DNA of 64,000 nt from Myxococcales bacterium (GTDB lineage Bacteria > Myxococcota_A > Bradymonadia > UBA7976 > UBA1532). The notes beneath the pieces were generated by a model. The model made no database searches, was not told where the DNA came from, and saw only the letters and a program-made list of their open reading frames with translations. Positions within the stretch are counted from its first letter, which is position 1, and every line of letters begins with the position of its first letter. The DNA is taken from NCBI GenBank assembly GCA_020633555.1, contig JACKDL010000018.1:1-64000 (forward strand). Reading direction: 5' to 3'. Shown here piece by piece: positions 25,176 to 33,315 of this stretch. The position numbers were made by a program, and so were the translations under genes.

Positions 25176-26686
25176 GCCAGGATTTCACCGTCGACGACGC
25201 CTTGGCCGATCTGGTCCAGCAGTTCGCCGATCCGTTCGCCTGCCTGCGCGAGCTCATCCAGAACAGCCTGGACGCCGGCAGCCCGCAGGTGGACGTCAAC
25301 GTCCTGTGGGCCGATGGGGTGGTCACCCTGGAGGTGCAGGACTACGGCGGCGGCATGGACCGCCAGATCATCGAGCAGCGGCTGACCCGCCTGTTCAGCT
25401 CGGGCAAGGACGGCGACCTGACCAAGATCGGGCGCTTCGGCATCGGCTTCGTGTCGGTGTTCGCCCTGCAGCCCGACGCGGTGGTGGTGGACACGGGCCG
25501 CCTGGGTGAGAGCTGGCGGGTGCTCTTCAAGCGCGACCGCAGCTTCGTGCGCCTGGCCCTGGACGAGCCCCTGGATGGCACCTGCGTGCGGATCATGAAG
25601 GCCCTGCCCGAGGCCGAGCTGCCGGCCCTGCGCGCCCGGGCCCGCGAGGCGGTTGTGAAGTGGTGCCGCTTCGTCGACGCCGAGATCACCGTGGACGGTG
25701 AGCGCATCGACCGTGCCTTCGAGCTGGCCGACGCGCCCCTGCAGGTGTGCGGCCAGGTGGGCGAGCAGGACGTGCGGGTGGGCTATGGCGAGCCCTGGGC
25801 CGGCTTCTACAACAAGGGCCTGACCCTGTACGAGGGCCCGCCCGACGACAGCGCGCCGGCCCAGGTGCGCTTCGCCATCAGCGGCCGCAACCTGGAGCAC
25901 ACGCTCACCCGAGACGCCGTGGTCCACGACGCCGCCTGGGCCCAGGGCATGGCCGAGGTGAAGCGACTGGCCGCCGGCCCTTTGGTGGCCCGGTGGGTCC
26001 AGGCGCTGCGCGACCGTGAGCCCGCCGCCTTCGAGCTGCTGGCCGGCTGGCCCAAGGGGCTGAGCTTGCCCGACGCCGTGCGGGACGCGCCGGCCTTCAC
26101 GCTGGCCGGGGGCGAGCGCCGCGCCGTCGCCAAGGTGCAGGGGAAGGCGGTGCTGCGCAGCACCCGCGCCGACGGGCTGGCCCGGGTCATGGCCGCTGAC
26201 GGCGAGACCGTCTACGTGGTCGAGGCGCCCGCCCAGGCCAGCGCGCTGGCCCGGTGGGCCGAGAAGGCCACCGACGTCGCCGACGGCTGGTTGTACCGCG
26301 GGGATCCGCCCGCGGCCGCCAGCTACTCCGCGCTCGCCCGCGCGGTCGAGGCGCTGTTGGGCGCCCGCGGCGCCAAGCTGGCCGCCGTGCACCCGGTGGC
26401 CTACGAGAGCCCCCGCGACACCGCCCGCCTGCCGGTGATCGCCGCCCCTGCGGGCGCCACCTGGGCGGCGCGATCAGGGGCCACGCTCCTGGGCCAGGGC
26501 TTCTTCGATCGGCGCCGCGATGTGTGGATCAACGTGGGCCACCCGGCGGTCCAGGCCCTGCTGGCGGTGGCCGAGCAGGCCCCCGAGTTCGCGGCCTACG
26601 GGCTGGTGAAGCTGTTCGAACTCGACCGCGACGACGCGCGGCTCGCCACCGATCTGGCCCTGTTCGAGGCGGCCACCAAGGGCTGA
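25172..26686 (+). CDS. Hsp90-like (GHKL) ATPase
   Basis: This 504-residue protein starts with a GHKL ATP-binding domain: ACLRELIQNSLDAG gives the N-box (Glu27, Asn31, Asp34), VQDYGGGM the G1 box (Asp57, Gly59, Gly61), and GRFGIGFVSVF the lid and G2 region. This is the arrangement of Hsp90/HtpG and MORC-type ATPases. A middle domain (about 200-330) follows, but the protein is shorter than HtpG (about 620) and I see no HtpG C-terminal dimerisation domain. It is the last gene of a coupled operon. A chaperone or DNA/RNA-linked clamp is possible; the partner proteins are unknown. Confidence 0.8.
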   Translation: MSQDFTVDDALADLVQQFADPFACLRELIQNSLDAGSPQVDVNVLWADGVVTLEVQDYGGGMDRQIIEQRLTRLFSSGKDGDLTKIGRFGIGFVSVFALQPDAVVVDTGRLGESWRVLFKRDRSFVRLALDEPLDGTCVRIMKALPEAELPALRARAREAVVKWCRFVDAEITVDGERIDRAFELADAPLQVCGQVGEQDVRVGYGEPWAGFYNKGLTLYEGPPDDSAPAQVRFAISGRNLEHTLTRDAVVHDAAWAQGMAEVKRLAAGPLVARWVQALRDREPAAFELLAGWPKGLSLPDAVRDAPAFTLAGGERRAVAKVQGKAVLRSTRADGLARVMAADGETVYVVEAPAQASALARWAEKATDVADGWLYRGDPPAAASYSALARAVEALLGARGAKLAAVHPVAYESPRDTARLPVIAAPAGATWAARSGATLLGQGFFDRRRDVWINVGHPAVQALLAVAEQAPEFAAYGLVKLFELDRDDARLATDLALFEAATKG

Positions 26687-26717
26687 CCGGGGCCCACCCG
26701 CCCAGCCGGTGCCCGGC

Positions 26718-27629
26718 TCACGCCCAGCGGTAGGCCTCCATGGTGTTCACCTCGTCGTAGCGGGCCTTGAACCCGGTGGCCTGCGCGAAGGCCGCCCCGT
26801 CCACCACGATGGGGTACTTGATGTGCGCCAGCGCGCCCCGAGGCAGCCACGACAGCCCCAGCTTGCCCACCAGCTTGGGAAACAACGGCTCGGGCAGGGG
26901 CACCGCCGGGCGGCCGGTGGCCCGGCACAGCAGCGACAGGGGCACCGGCTGCGGGCCGGTCACGTTGTAGATCCCGTTCAGGTCGTGGTCCAAGGCCTCG
27001 GCGATGGCCCGCGCGGCGTCCTCTTCGTGCATGAACTGAAACAGAGGATCGAACCCGAGCACCGTGGGCACCCGCTTGCCGTTCAGGTAGCCCGCCAAGG
27101 TGCCCCGCCGGCTGGGCCCCAGGGTGTACACCAGCCGCAGCACCGCCGTACGCACCTCGGGGTAACGCCACAGCGCGCTGCCCGCGTACAGATCCGCCGC
27201 CGCCATGTCCGCCAGCTCGGGGAAGGTGGCCATGCCCAGCGGCGGCTCGTCCTCCTTGCGGTACAGGGGCGCGTCGGGCGCCGCGCCATAGATGGTGTGC
27301 CGCCCCACGAACACACACCGCTTCACCCCGAACTCATGGGCGCGCTCGAAGATGGCCCGCGTGCCGTGCAGGTTGATGCGGTAGCGCTCCTCGCGCCGGG
27401 CGCTGAAGTGGGTGACGGTGGCCATGTGGATCACCGCCTCGGGACGCTCGGTGCGGAACACATCCTCGGCCGGCCGCTTGCGCACGTCGTGGCGATACAC
27501 CGTGACCCCGGCGGGTGGATCGGGCCAGGGGCGCCGGTCCAGGCCGATCACCGTGTGTCCGCACTCCAACAGGTAGTGGGTGACGCGCCGAGCCAGCGCG
27601 CCGCTGATGCCGGCCAGCAAGACCTTCAA
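26718..27629 (-). CDS. NAD-dependent epimerase/dehydratase-like protein lacking YxxxK
   Basis: This 303-residue protein has an extended-SDR Rossmann fold: GISGALARRVTHYL is a weakened glycine motif near residue 7, VIHMATVTHFSARREE follows the usual second strand, and IYGAAPDA is in the expected place. Where family members carry the catalytic YxxxK, this one has FPELA, so Tyr and Lys are both missing. The start is TTG 27629 in a TTGA overlap with the acyltransferase stop, so it is translated together with it. It may bind a nucleotide without catalysis, or use other residues. The acyltransferase neighbour points to lipid metabolism. Confidence 0.75.
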   Translation of the reverse strand: MKVLLAGISGALARRVTHYLLECGHTVIGLDRRPWPDPPAGVTVYRHDVRKRPAEDVFRTERPEAVIHMATVTHFSARREERYRINLHGTRAIFERAHEFGVKRCVFVGRHTIYGAAPDAPLYRKEDEPPLGMATFPELADMAAADLYAGSALWRYPEVRTAVLRLVYTLGPSRRGTLAGYLNGKRVPTVLGFDPLFQFMHEEDAARAIAEALDHDLNGIYNVTGPQPVPLSLLCRATGRPAVPLPEPLFPKLVGKLGLSWLPRGALAHIKYPIVVDGAAFAQATGFKARYDEVNTMEAYRWA

Positions 27630-28450
27630 GACGCACCCCCCACTCGCCCACGCCGAAACTCACGGCCCTTCTCGATGAGCGCCGCAATCCGCGCCTTCAC
27701 CTGCGCCACGTACCCCTCGATGATCGCGTCCGACTCGGTGCCGTCCCCCTCGAAGACCATGGGCTCATCGAACCAGAGCTGGCAGGGGAACGGCAGCGGC
27801 ACCGGCAGCACATACGGGGTCACCGGCCAGTAGGGCGCCCCCGTCAAGCGCGCCAGCCCGTTGGCGTGGTGGATCACCGGCAGCGCCTCCTCACCGCCCA
27901 CGAACGCGAAGGGCACGATGGGCGAGCGGGTCTGCAGGGCGATGCGCATGAACCCGGTGCCGAAGCGCACCAGCTTGTACTTGTCCTTGTACAGCTTGCC
28001 CGTACCGCGGGCCCCCTCGGGGAACACCATCAGCAGCCGGTCATCCTCCAGCATGCGCACGGCGTGCTCGGGCAGCCCGGTGAGCTGACCGATGCGGCTG
28101 AACAGGGGCGACAGCACCGGCCACTGGTTGGCGAACTTCTCCACCATCCCGTGGGCGTGCCGCGGCGGATCCAGCTCGAAGAACAGCGCCGCCACCGCCA
28201 TGCCCGCGTCCACCGGCAGGCCGCCGGAGTGGTTGCCGATGATCATCGCCCGCCCGGTGGCCGGCACGTGCTCGACGCCGAAGGTCTCGACCCGGAAGTA
28301 GCGCTGGTACAGGGGCCGCAGCAGGCTGTAGAAAGCTCCCAGGTGGGCCTTCGAGATCCCAAGCGGATCAAGCCCATAGCGGTTGAAGGGCAGGTCCAGG
28401 CCCTCCAGCCGCTCGCGGACCACCGGATCCGTCAACCGGTCCCAGATCAT
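27626..28450 (-). CDS. PlsC-type lysophospholipid acyltransferase
   Basis: This 274-residue protein has the acyltransferase motif NHSGGLPVD (His and Asp seven residues apart rather than the usual five), the FPEGARGTGK glycerophosphate-binding motif, and the later block IVPFAFVGGEE. These mark the PlsC/DGAT-like family, which transfers acyl groups from acyl-CoA or acyl-ACP onto glycerolipids at the membrane. AGGAG lies about 6 bases before ATG 28450. It precedes and overlaps the epimerase-like gene and is divergent from the AlkD-like gene at 28512. Confidence 0.85.
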   Translation of the reverse strand: MIWDRLTDPVVRERLEGLDLPFNRYGLDPLGISKAHLGAFYSLLRPLYQRYFRVETFGVEHVPATGRAMIIGNHSGGLPVDAGMAVAALFFELDPPRHAHGMVEKFANQWPVLSPLFSRIGQLTGLPEHAVRMLEDDRLLMVFPEGARGTGKLYKDKYKLVRFGTGFMRIALQTRSPIVPFAFVGGEEALPVIHHANGLARLTGAPYWPVTPYVLPVPLPFPCQLWFDEPMVFEGDGTESDAIIEGYVAQVKARIAALIEKGREFRRGRVGGAS

Positions 28451-28511
28451 GTGTGCTCCTCTGGCTCGCCCGGGAGCCTATCAAGCCCGCGCTGCGGGCG
28501 GGAGGGTGCCC

Positions 28512-29642
28512 GTGGGGGAGCCGTTCAAAGAGAAGCTCAACGCCCAGGCCGTGGCCGCGATGGCCGACGCCATCCGTGAGGCGTGGCCCGCCTTCGACGC
28601 CGCCGGCTTCCAGCGCGACGCCACCACCGGCCTCCAGGACCTGGAGCTGATGGATCGGGTGCGCCACCTGGCGGCGACCCTGGCCGCCTGGCTCCCGAGC
28701 GACTTCCCGCACGCCGTGGGGATCCTCCTCCGCGCCATGGGCCCCCCTGCCGATCCCGCCGCCCCCGAGGCGAGCACCCGCGACGCCGGCGGCCTCTCGG
28801 GGTTCGCGATGATGGCCGTCACTCGCTTCGTGGCCGAACAGGGGGGCGCCCACGTCGACGTGGCCTTCGACGCCTTCCACGCCATGACCGGGCGGTTCAG
28901 CGCCGAGTTCGACGTGCGCCCCTTCCTCGCCGCCGACCCCCAGCGGGCCTGGGCTCGGCTCAGCGCGTTCGCCCGCGACCCCGACCCGCACGTCCGGCGG
29001 CTGGCCAGCGAGGGCACCCGCCCCTTCCTGCCCTGGGGCATGCGCGTCCCCGCCCTGGTGGCCGATCCCGAGCCCGGTCTGGCGCTCCTGGCGGGCCTGA
29101 AGGACGATCCCAGCGAGTACGTGCGGCGGTCGGTGGCGAACCACCTGAACGATGTGGCGCGGACGCACCCCGCCCGCGTGTGTGAGGTGGCCGCCCAATG
29201 GCTGGTGGGTGCCACGGCCGAGCGCCAGAAGGTGGTGCGCCACGCCCTGCGCGGTCTGCTGCGGGCCGCAGATCCCGGCGCCTTGCGCCTGCTGGGCTTC
29301 GACCCCGACGTCGCCGTCCGCGTGCTGGATCTGGCCGTGCCCGCAGCGGCCCGCCTCGGCGCGCGCATGCCCTTCACGTTCACGGTCGTGCACGAGGGCG
29401 AGAGCGGCAGCCCGGTGATCCTCGACTACGTCCTGGAGCGCCCCCTCGCGCGAGGCAAGCGGGGCGAGAAGGTGTTCCGCATCGCTCAGCGGAACCTGGC
29501 TCCGGGGCAGCGCGTCGACTACGCCACCCACCATGACTTCAAGGCGGTCACCACCCGGACCGACCGCCCCGGCGACTACGGGCTCACCCTGCGGGTGAAC
29601 GGCCGGCGCGCGGCGCGCGCGAGCTTCACCGTCGCGGGCTGA
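28512..29642 (+). CDS. AlkD-like DNA alkylation repair protein
   Basis: This 376-residue helical protein matches the COG4335 AlkD-like family of HEAT-repeat DNA glycosylases or repair proteins. Conserved blocks are ELMDRVRHLAATLA, RRLASEGTRPFLPWG, DDPSEYVRRSVANHLND and ERQKVVRHALRGLL. The C-terminal 130 residues form a separate beta-sandwich-like domain (FTVVHEGESGSPVILDYVL). GTG 28512 is preferred over the in-frame GTG 28506 because GGAGG (28501-28505) lies 6 bases before the former and abuts the latter. It should remove alkylated bases or bind damaged DNA; substrate range is unknown. Confidence 0.85.
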   Translation: MGEPFKEKLNAQAVAAMADAIREAWPAFDAAGFQRDATTGLQDLELMDRVRHLAATLAAWLPSDFPHAVGILLRAMGPPADPAAPEASTRDAGGLSGFAMMAVTRFVAEQGGAHVDVAFDAFHAMTGRFSAEFDVRPFLAADPQRAWARLSAFARDPDPHVRRLASEGTRPFLPWGMRVPALVADPEPGLALLAGLKDDPSEYVRRSVANHLNDVARTHPARVCEVAAQWLVGATAERQKVVRHALRGLLRAADPGALRLLGFDPDVAVRVLDLAVPAAARLGARMPFTFTVVHEGESGSPVILDYVLERPLARGKRGEKVFRIAQRNLAPGQRVDYATHHDFKAVTTRTDRPGDYGLTLRVNGRRAARASFTVAG

Positions 29643-29723
29643 GCGGGTCGGAGGCGACCCCCTGGGCTTGCACTTTCGGGGGCGCCCGCCGTTCCTGCGG
29701 CCGTCCGACGGGCGGAGACTGCA

Positions 29724-30845
29724 GTGGGCGAGTTCGAGACCCTTCGCATGCCGCGAACGGCCACCCTCACCTGGGTGCACCCCGACGCCGCGTTGCGTCG
29801 CCACGTGGAGCAGCTCCTGGTAGACGCCGGGTACCTCGTCGCGGCCTTCGACACCGTCGATGAGGCGCTGGCGGCGCTGGCGGTCATCACGCCCGATCTC
29901 TGTCTGCTGCCCAGCCCGGCGGAGCCGGGCGACCTCAGGGCGCTCATCGGCCGCTGGCGAGCCGAGCCGCGCTTCGGTGAGCGCCCGATTCTGTTGCTGG
30001 GTGCCCTGCACGATCCCGCCGGGGTGGGCTTCGCCGACGGTGCCCTGGACTTCGTACGCCGCCCCATCGTCCCGGCGGAGCTGCGGGCCCGGGTGGACAC
30101 CCACCTGCGTTTGCTGCACATGCGCGGGCTGCTCGATGACCGCGCCGCCCAGCTCGAGGCCAGCCTCCGCGCCCAGTATCTCGATCTGCTGGACGCCCGC
30201 GAGGCGGTCATCGAGGCCCTGGCCCGCCTTGCCGAGATGCGCGACGACACCACGGGCGCCCACATCGATCGGGTGGCGACGGACTGCATCATCCTGGCGC
30301 GCGCCCTGCTCGACACGGAGCGCGCGGTGGAGATCACCCCGGAGCTGCTCTCGCACATCGGGCCCGCCAGCAAGCTCCATGACATCGGCAAAGTCGGTGT
30401 GCCCGACGCCGTGCTGCTGAAGCGCGGGAAGCTCGATGAGGCCGAGTTCGAGGTCATCAAGCGGCACACGGCCCTCGGGGGCCAGGCCCTGCGACAGGTG
30501 CTCGCCACGTACCCCCACAACACGGGCCTGCGCATCGCGATCCAGGTGGCCGAGTGCCACCACGAGCGGTGGGACGGCGCGGGCTACCCAAGGGGCCTGC
30601 GCGGGACCGAGATCCCGCTGGCGGCCCGGATCATGGCCGTCGCGGACGTCTACGACGCCGTGCGCTCGGAGCGACCCTACAAGCCGGCGCTGCCCCACGA
30701 GCAGGCCTGCCAGGTGGTCCGTGACGGCGCCGGGCGACACTTCGACCCCGTGGTGGTCCAGGCGTTCCTCGCCTGTGCCGAGCAGCTCGATCAGGCCTAT
30801 GGGGAGTCGCTGATGGCCGAGGCGACCCAGCCGGGCACCCCCTGA
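29724..30845 (+). CDS. HD-GYP phosphodiesterase with degenerate receiver domain
   Basis: This 373-residue protein has an N-terminal receiver-like domain (about 10-135) and a C-terminal HD-GYP domain (about 170-370). The latter has LHDIGKVGVPD, HHERWDGAGYP and ARIMAVADVYDAV, the metal and c-di-GMP-binding motifs of cyclic-di-GMP phosphodiesterases, all intact. The receiver lacks the phospho-acceptor: Asp is replaced by Pro63 (PDLCLLPSP), and the acidic pocket and the Lys before Pro are also altered. GTG 29724 follows GGAG by 6 bases. It probably degrades c-di-GMP and is controlled other than by phosphorylation. Confidence 0.85.
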   Translation: MGEFETLRMPRTATLTWVHPDAALRRHVEQLLVDAGYLVAAFDTVDEALAALAVITPDLCLLPSPAEPGDLRALIGRWRAEPRFGERPILLLGALHDPAGVGFADGALDFVRRPIVPAELRARVDTHLRLLHMRGLLDDRAAQLEASLRAQYLDLLDAREAVIEALARLAEMRDDTTGAHIDRVATDCIILARALLDTERAVEITPELLSHIGPASKLHDIGKVGVPDAVLLKRGKLDEAEFEVIKRHTALGGQALRQVLATYPHNTGLRIAIQVAECHHERWDGAGYPRGLRGTEIPLAARIMAVADVYDAVRSERPYKPALPHEQACQVVRDGAGRHFDPVVVQAFLACAEQLDQAYGESLMAEATQPGTP

Positions 30846-30945
30846 GGCGGCGGTAGGCCCACCGCCTCGGCTCACCGGCTCGGACGGCATCACCGGCGCC
30901 GCGAGGGGCCTTGCCAACCGGCTGGCGCTCGGGGACGCTGGGCCC

Positions 30946-31713
30946 ATGTTCGACACCCTCGTCGTCTGGTACACCGAGCCGCTCTTCCTCGCGTTCCCGG
31001 TCTGCGCCAGCGCGATCAGTCTGGGCAGCTTTCTGCTGTGGGCGCTGCCCATGACCTGGATCGCCTGGCGCGACCCCCCGGCGCTGCGGCGGTACCGCAT
31101 CCAACCGCCGGGCAAGACCCGCAAGCCGGTGATCGCCCCGGCCCTGCGCGCCTGGGCGGTGAACAACCTGATCCTCGTGGCGCTGACCCTGGCCGCCTGG
31201 CCCCTGCTGCGCCTCACGGGCGTGCACGCCGGCCCGCCGCCCCCGTGGTGGGTGATGGCCCTGCAGATCCTGGCCTTCGTCTACCTGGACGACTTCCTCT
31301 ACTACTGGATGCACCGGGCCATGCACGGCGGCTGGCTCTGGAAGCGCATCCACACCGTCCACCACCGCATCGCCAGACCGTGGGCCATCACCGGCCACCA
31401 GATGCACTGGCTGGAGTTCGTGCTCACGGGGACCTTGATGCTGGTGGGCCCGCTCGTCGTGGGGGCCCACGTCGTCACGATCTACCTGTGGATCATCGTC
31501 CGGCAGTGGGAGGCCGCCGAAGGCCACTGCGGCTACGACTTCCCGGTTGGGCTGACCCATCTGCTGCCCGGCAGCGACGGGGCCCTCCACCACGACCTCC
31601 ATCACAGCAAGGTGAAGGGCAACTACGCCGGGTTCCTGGCCTGGACGGACCGGGCCTTCGGAACCCAGGTGCCGGGCTACGCCGAAGCCAAGGCCAACCG
31701 GCGCCGGCCATGA
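30946..31713 (+). CDS. Sterol desaturase / fatty acid hydroxylase family protein
   Basis: This 255-residue integral membrane protein has the three histidine clusters of this di-iron oxygenase family: HRAMH (123-127), HTVHH (136-140) and HHDLHH (215-220), plus His151, His154 and His194. Hydrophobic segments flank them. Family members hydroxylate or desaturate sterols, fatty acids or carotenoids using oxygen. Several Myxococcota make sterols, so a sterol or hopanoid-like lipid substrate is plausible but not shown. A lipid-kinase gene follows 7 bases after its stop. Confidence 0.85.
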   Translation: MFDTLVVWYTEPLFLAFPVCASAISLGSFLLWALPMTWIAWRDPPALRRYRIQPPGKTRKPVIAPALRAWAVNNLILVALTLAAWPLLRLTGVHAGPPPPWWVMALQILAFVYLDDFLYYWMHRAMHGGWLWKRIHTVHHRIARPWAITGHQMHWLEFVLTGTLMLVGPLVVGAHVVTIYLWIIVRQWEAAEGHCGYDFPVGLTHLLPGSDGALHHDLHHSKVKGNYAGFLAWTDRAFGTQVPGYAEAKANRRRP

Positions 31714-31720
31714 GCGCGCT

Positions 31721-32614
31721 GTGATCCTGGGCATCGTGAACCCCGCCGCCGCCGGCGGCCGCACCGGCCGCCGCTGGCCCCGCCTGCGCCCCGCCTTGGA
31801 GGCCCACCTGGGTCCGGTGGAGTGGCACCTGAGCACGGGCCCCGGCGACGCCCGCGTGCGCTGCGCCGAGCTCGCCACCACCGTCACCCGCGTCTACGCC
31901 TTGGGCGGCGACGGCACCCTCAGCGAGGTCGTCGACGGTTTGGCTGCCGGCGGCGCCGCCCTCACCGTCGAGCTGGGCGTCGTGCCCGCCGGCACCGGCG
32001 GCGACTTCCGCCGCAGCCTCGACCTGCCCAACGACCCCGTGCAGGCTGCCAGCGTCCTCGCCCGCGCGACGCCCGCGCCCTTGGATCTCATCCGCGCCGA
32101 GTTCGAGGGCCGCACCCGCTGGCTGCTGAACGTGGCGAGCACCGGCATCAACCCCCACGTGGACGTCCGCGTGAACCGCAGTCGGAAGCGCCTGGGCGGC
32201 CGCCTGAGCTTCTTCCTGGCCACCGTCGCTGCCGAGCTGAGCTACCGCCCCATCACAGTCAAGCTGTCCCTGGATGGCGGCCCACCCACCGAACACACCG
32301 TCGCCACGATCGCCGTGTGCAACGGCCGCTACGCGGGCGGGGGCATGGTCTTCGGCCCCGACGCCAACCCCCACGACGGTCTGCTCCAAGTGATGACCAT
32401 CGCGCCCCGCAGCCTGCCCGCGGGCCTCCGGCTGCTGCGCGCCCTGTATCGCGGCGAGCAGGCCCGGCTGCCGGGCGTCACCCTCCACACCGCCCGCACC
32501 GTCCAGATCACCCCCCATTCAGGCATCGCCCTCCTGGACATCGACGGCGAGGTCCCTGGCGCCGCCCCCGCCACCTTCACCGTCGAGCCCGCCCGCCTCC
32601 GCGTCCTGCGCTGA
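31721..32614 (+). CDS. Diacylglycerol/lipid kinase (DagK-like)
   Basis: This 297-residue protein has the DAGK catalytic domain (VNPAAAGG near the N-terminus, then YALGGDGTLSEVV with GGDGT at 62-66) and the C-terminal beta domain with VCNGRYAGGGM and PDANPHDGL. It should phosphorylate diacylglycerol or another lipid hydroxyl. GTG 31721 is chosen since VNPAAAGG must follow closely. It probably shares a transcript with the desaturase family gene, 7 bases upstream. The substrate lipid is unknown. Confidence 0.85.
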   Translation: MILGIVNPAAAGGRTGRRWPRLRPALEAHLGPVEWHLSTGPGDARVRCAELATTVTRVYALGGDGTLSEVVDGLAAGGAALTVELGVVPAGTGGDFRRSLDLPNDPVQAASVLARATPAPLDLIRAEFEGRTRWLLNVASTGINPHVDVRVNRSRKRLGGRLSFFLATVAAELSYRPITVKLSLDGGPPTEHTVATIAVCNGRYAGGGMVFGPDANPHDGLLQVMTIAPRSLPAGLRLLRALYRGEQARLPGVTLHTARTVQITPHSGIALLDIDGEVPGAAPATFTVEPARLRVLR

Positions 32615-32688
32615 CAAGCGGAACACACCCGCGCCGAAGTCATGACTGGAGGAGCCCGAACCGAACGCAGCCCGGCGACGGTCAACCC

Positions 32689-32920
32689 CGTCGAACCGCC
32701 GACAACATCTCGATGCTCTCCCTCTCCCACCCCCCTCGAACGGCCACCCCCGAGCGGGCGCCGGGCCGGCCGGCGATGGGGCGCCCAAGGTCCGAGGATT
32801 TGCCCCTGAGCCGGCCGGCTCGGTGACCGCGGCCGAGTGGCCGCCCGCAACCCAAGGGGTGGATCGCGCCAGCCGGTCCACCCCGACACCCACCACCCGT
32901 CCACACCTGGCCAACAGCGC
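32689..32920. repeat. Intergenic repeat, copy 1
   Basis: This 232-base unit is repeated in the same orientation at 32961-33224. Long blocks match almost exactly, for example the stretch from GGCCACCCCCGAGCGGGCGC through the CGGCCGAGTGGCCGCC region to CCTGGCCAACAGCGC. No coding capacity is evident. Confidence 0.85.
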
Positions 32921-32960
32921 GCCGACCCAGGCCAGCCAGACCACCCAAGCCAGCCAAACC

Positions 32961-33224
32961 CGCCGAACCGCCAACAACGCCCCGATTTTCTCCCTCTCCC
33001 ACACCCCTCGATCGGCCACCCCCGAGCGGGCGCCGGGCCGGCCGGCGATGGGGCGCCCGCAGGACCTTGGACGCGGCTCAGCCGCGCCCAAGGTCCGAGG
33101 ATTTGCCCCTGAGCCGGCCGGCGCGGTGACCGCGGCCGAGTGGCCGCCTGCAACCCAAGGGGTGGACCGCGCCAGCCGGTCCACCCCGACACCCACCCCC
33201 CGTCCACACCTGGCCAACAGCGCC
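32961..33224. repeat. Intergenic repeat, copy 2 with extra palindrome
   Basis: This 264-base copy matches copy 1 except for a few substitutions and 31 extra bases between the shared GGGGCGCCC and AAGGTCC. The extra bases create the hairpin at 33062-33096. Copy 1 holds only the right end of that hairpin. Confidence 0.85.
33062..33096. repeat. 35-base near-perfect palindrome
   Basis: Arms GGACCTTGG+CGCGGCT (33062-33070 and 33072-33078) and AGCCGCG+CCAAGGTCC (33080-33086 and 33088-33096) pair with one mismatch around a single central base. There is no T-run on either side, so it is not an ordinary terminator. It is present only in repeat copy 2. Confidence 0.8.
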
Positions 33225-33315
33225 ACGTGCCAAGACACACGCAGTGACCAGCCGGCATCAAGGGGCAGCCAATTACACGAGTGTGAACAGAGGCCGTACC
33301 GCGACCGACACAAGA

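Larger units (their letters stand above)
32615..33315. other. Gene-free 700-bp intergenic stretch with duplicated repeat
   Basis: No gene is supportable between the lipid-kinase stop and hmgA. Open frames on both strands have translations dominated by Pro/Arg/Ala/Ser text that simply mirrors the repeat. The stretch is made of two related copies of a roughly 230-bp sequence (32689-32920 and 32961-33224), with a 31-base insertion and a 35-base hairpin in the second copy. It could be a dispersed intergenic repeat family. Confidence 0.75.

Noticed and set aside
28368..31217. A 949-codon minus-strand open frame
   Set aside because: It runs antisense through the AlkD-like, HD-GYP and desaturase genes, crosses gene boundaries, and its translation is a Gly/Arg/His-rich shadow with no domain.
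32519..33313. A 264-codon minus-strand open frame in the repeat region
   Set aside because: It has internally repeated Trp/Gly/Arg text that follows the DNA repeat, no ribosome-binding site, and starts inside the lipid-kinase gene on the other strand.
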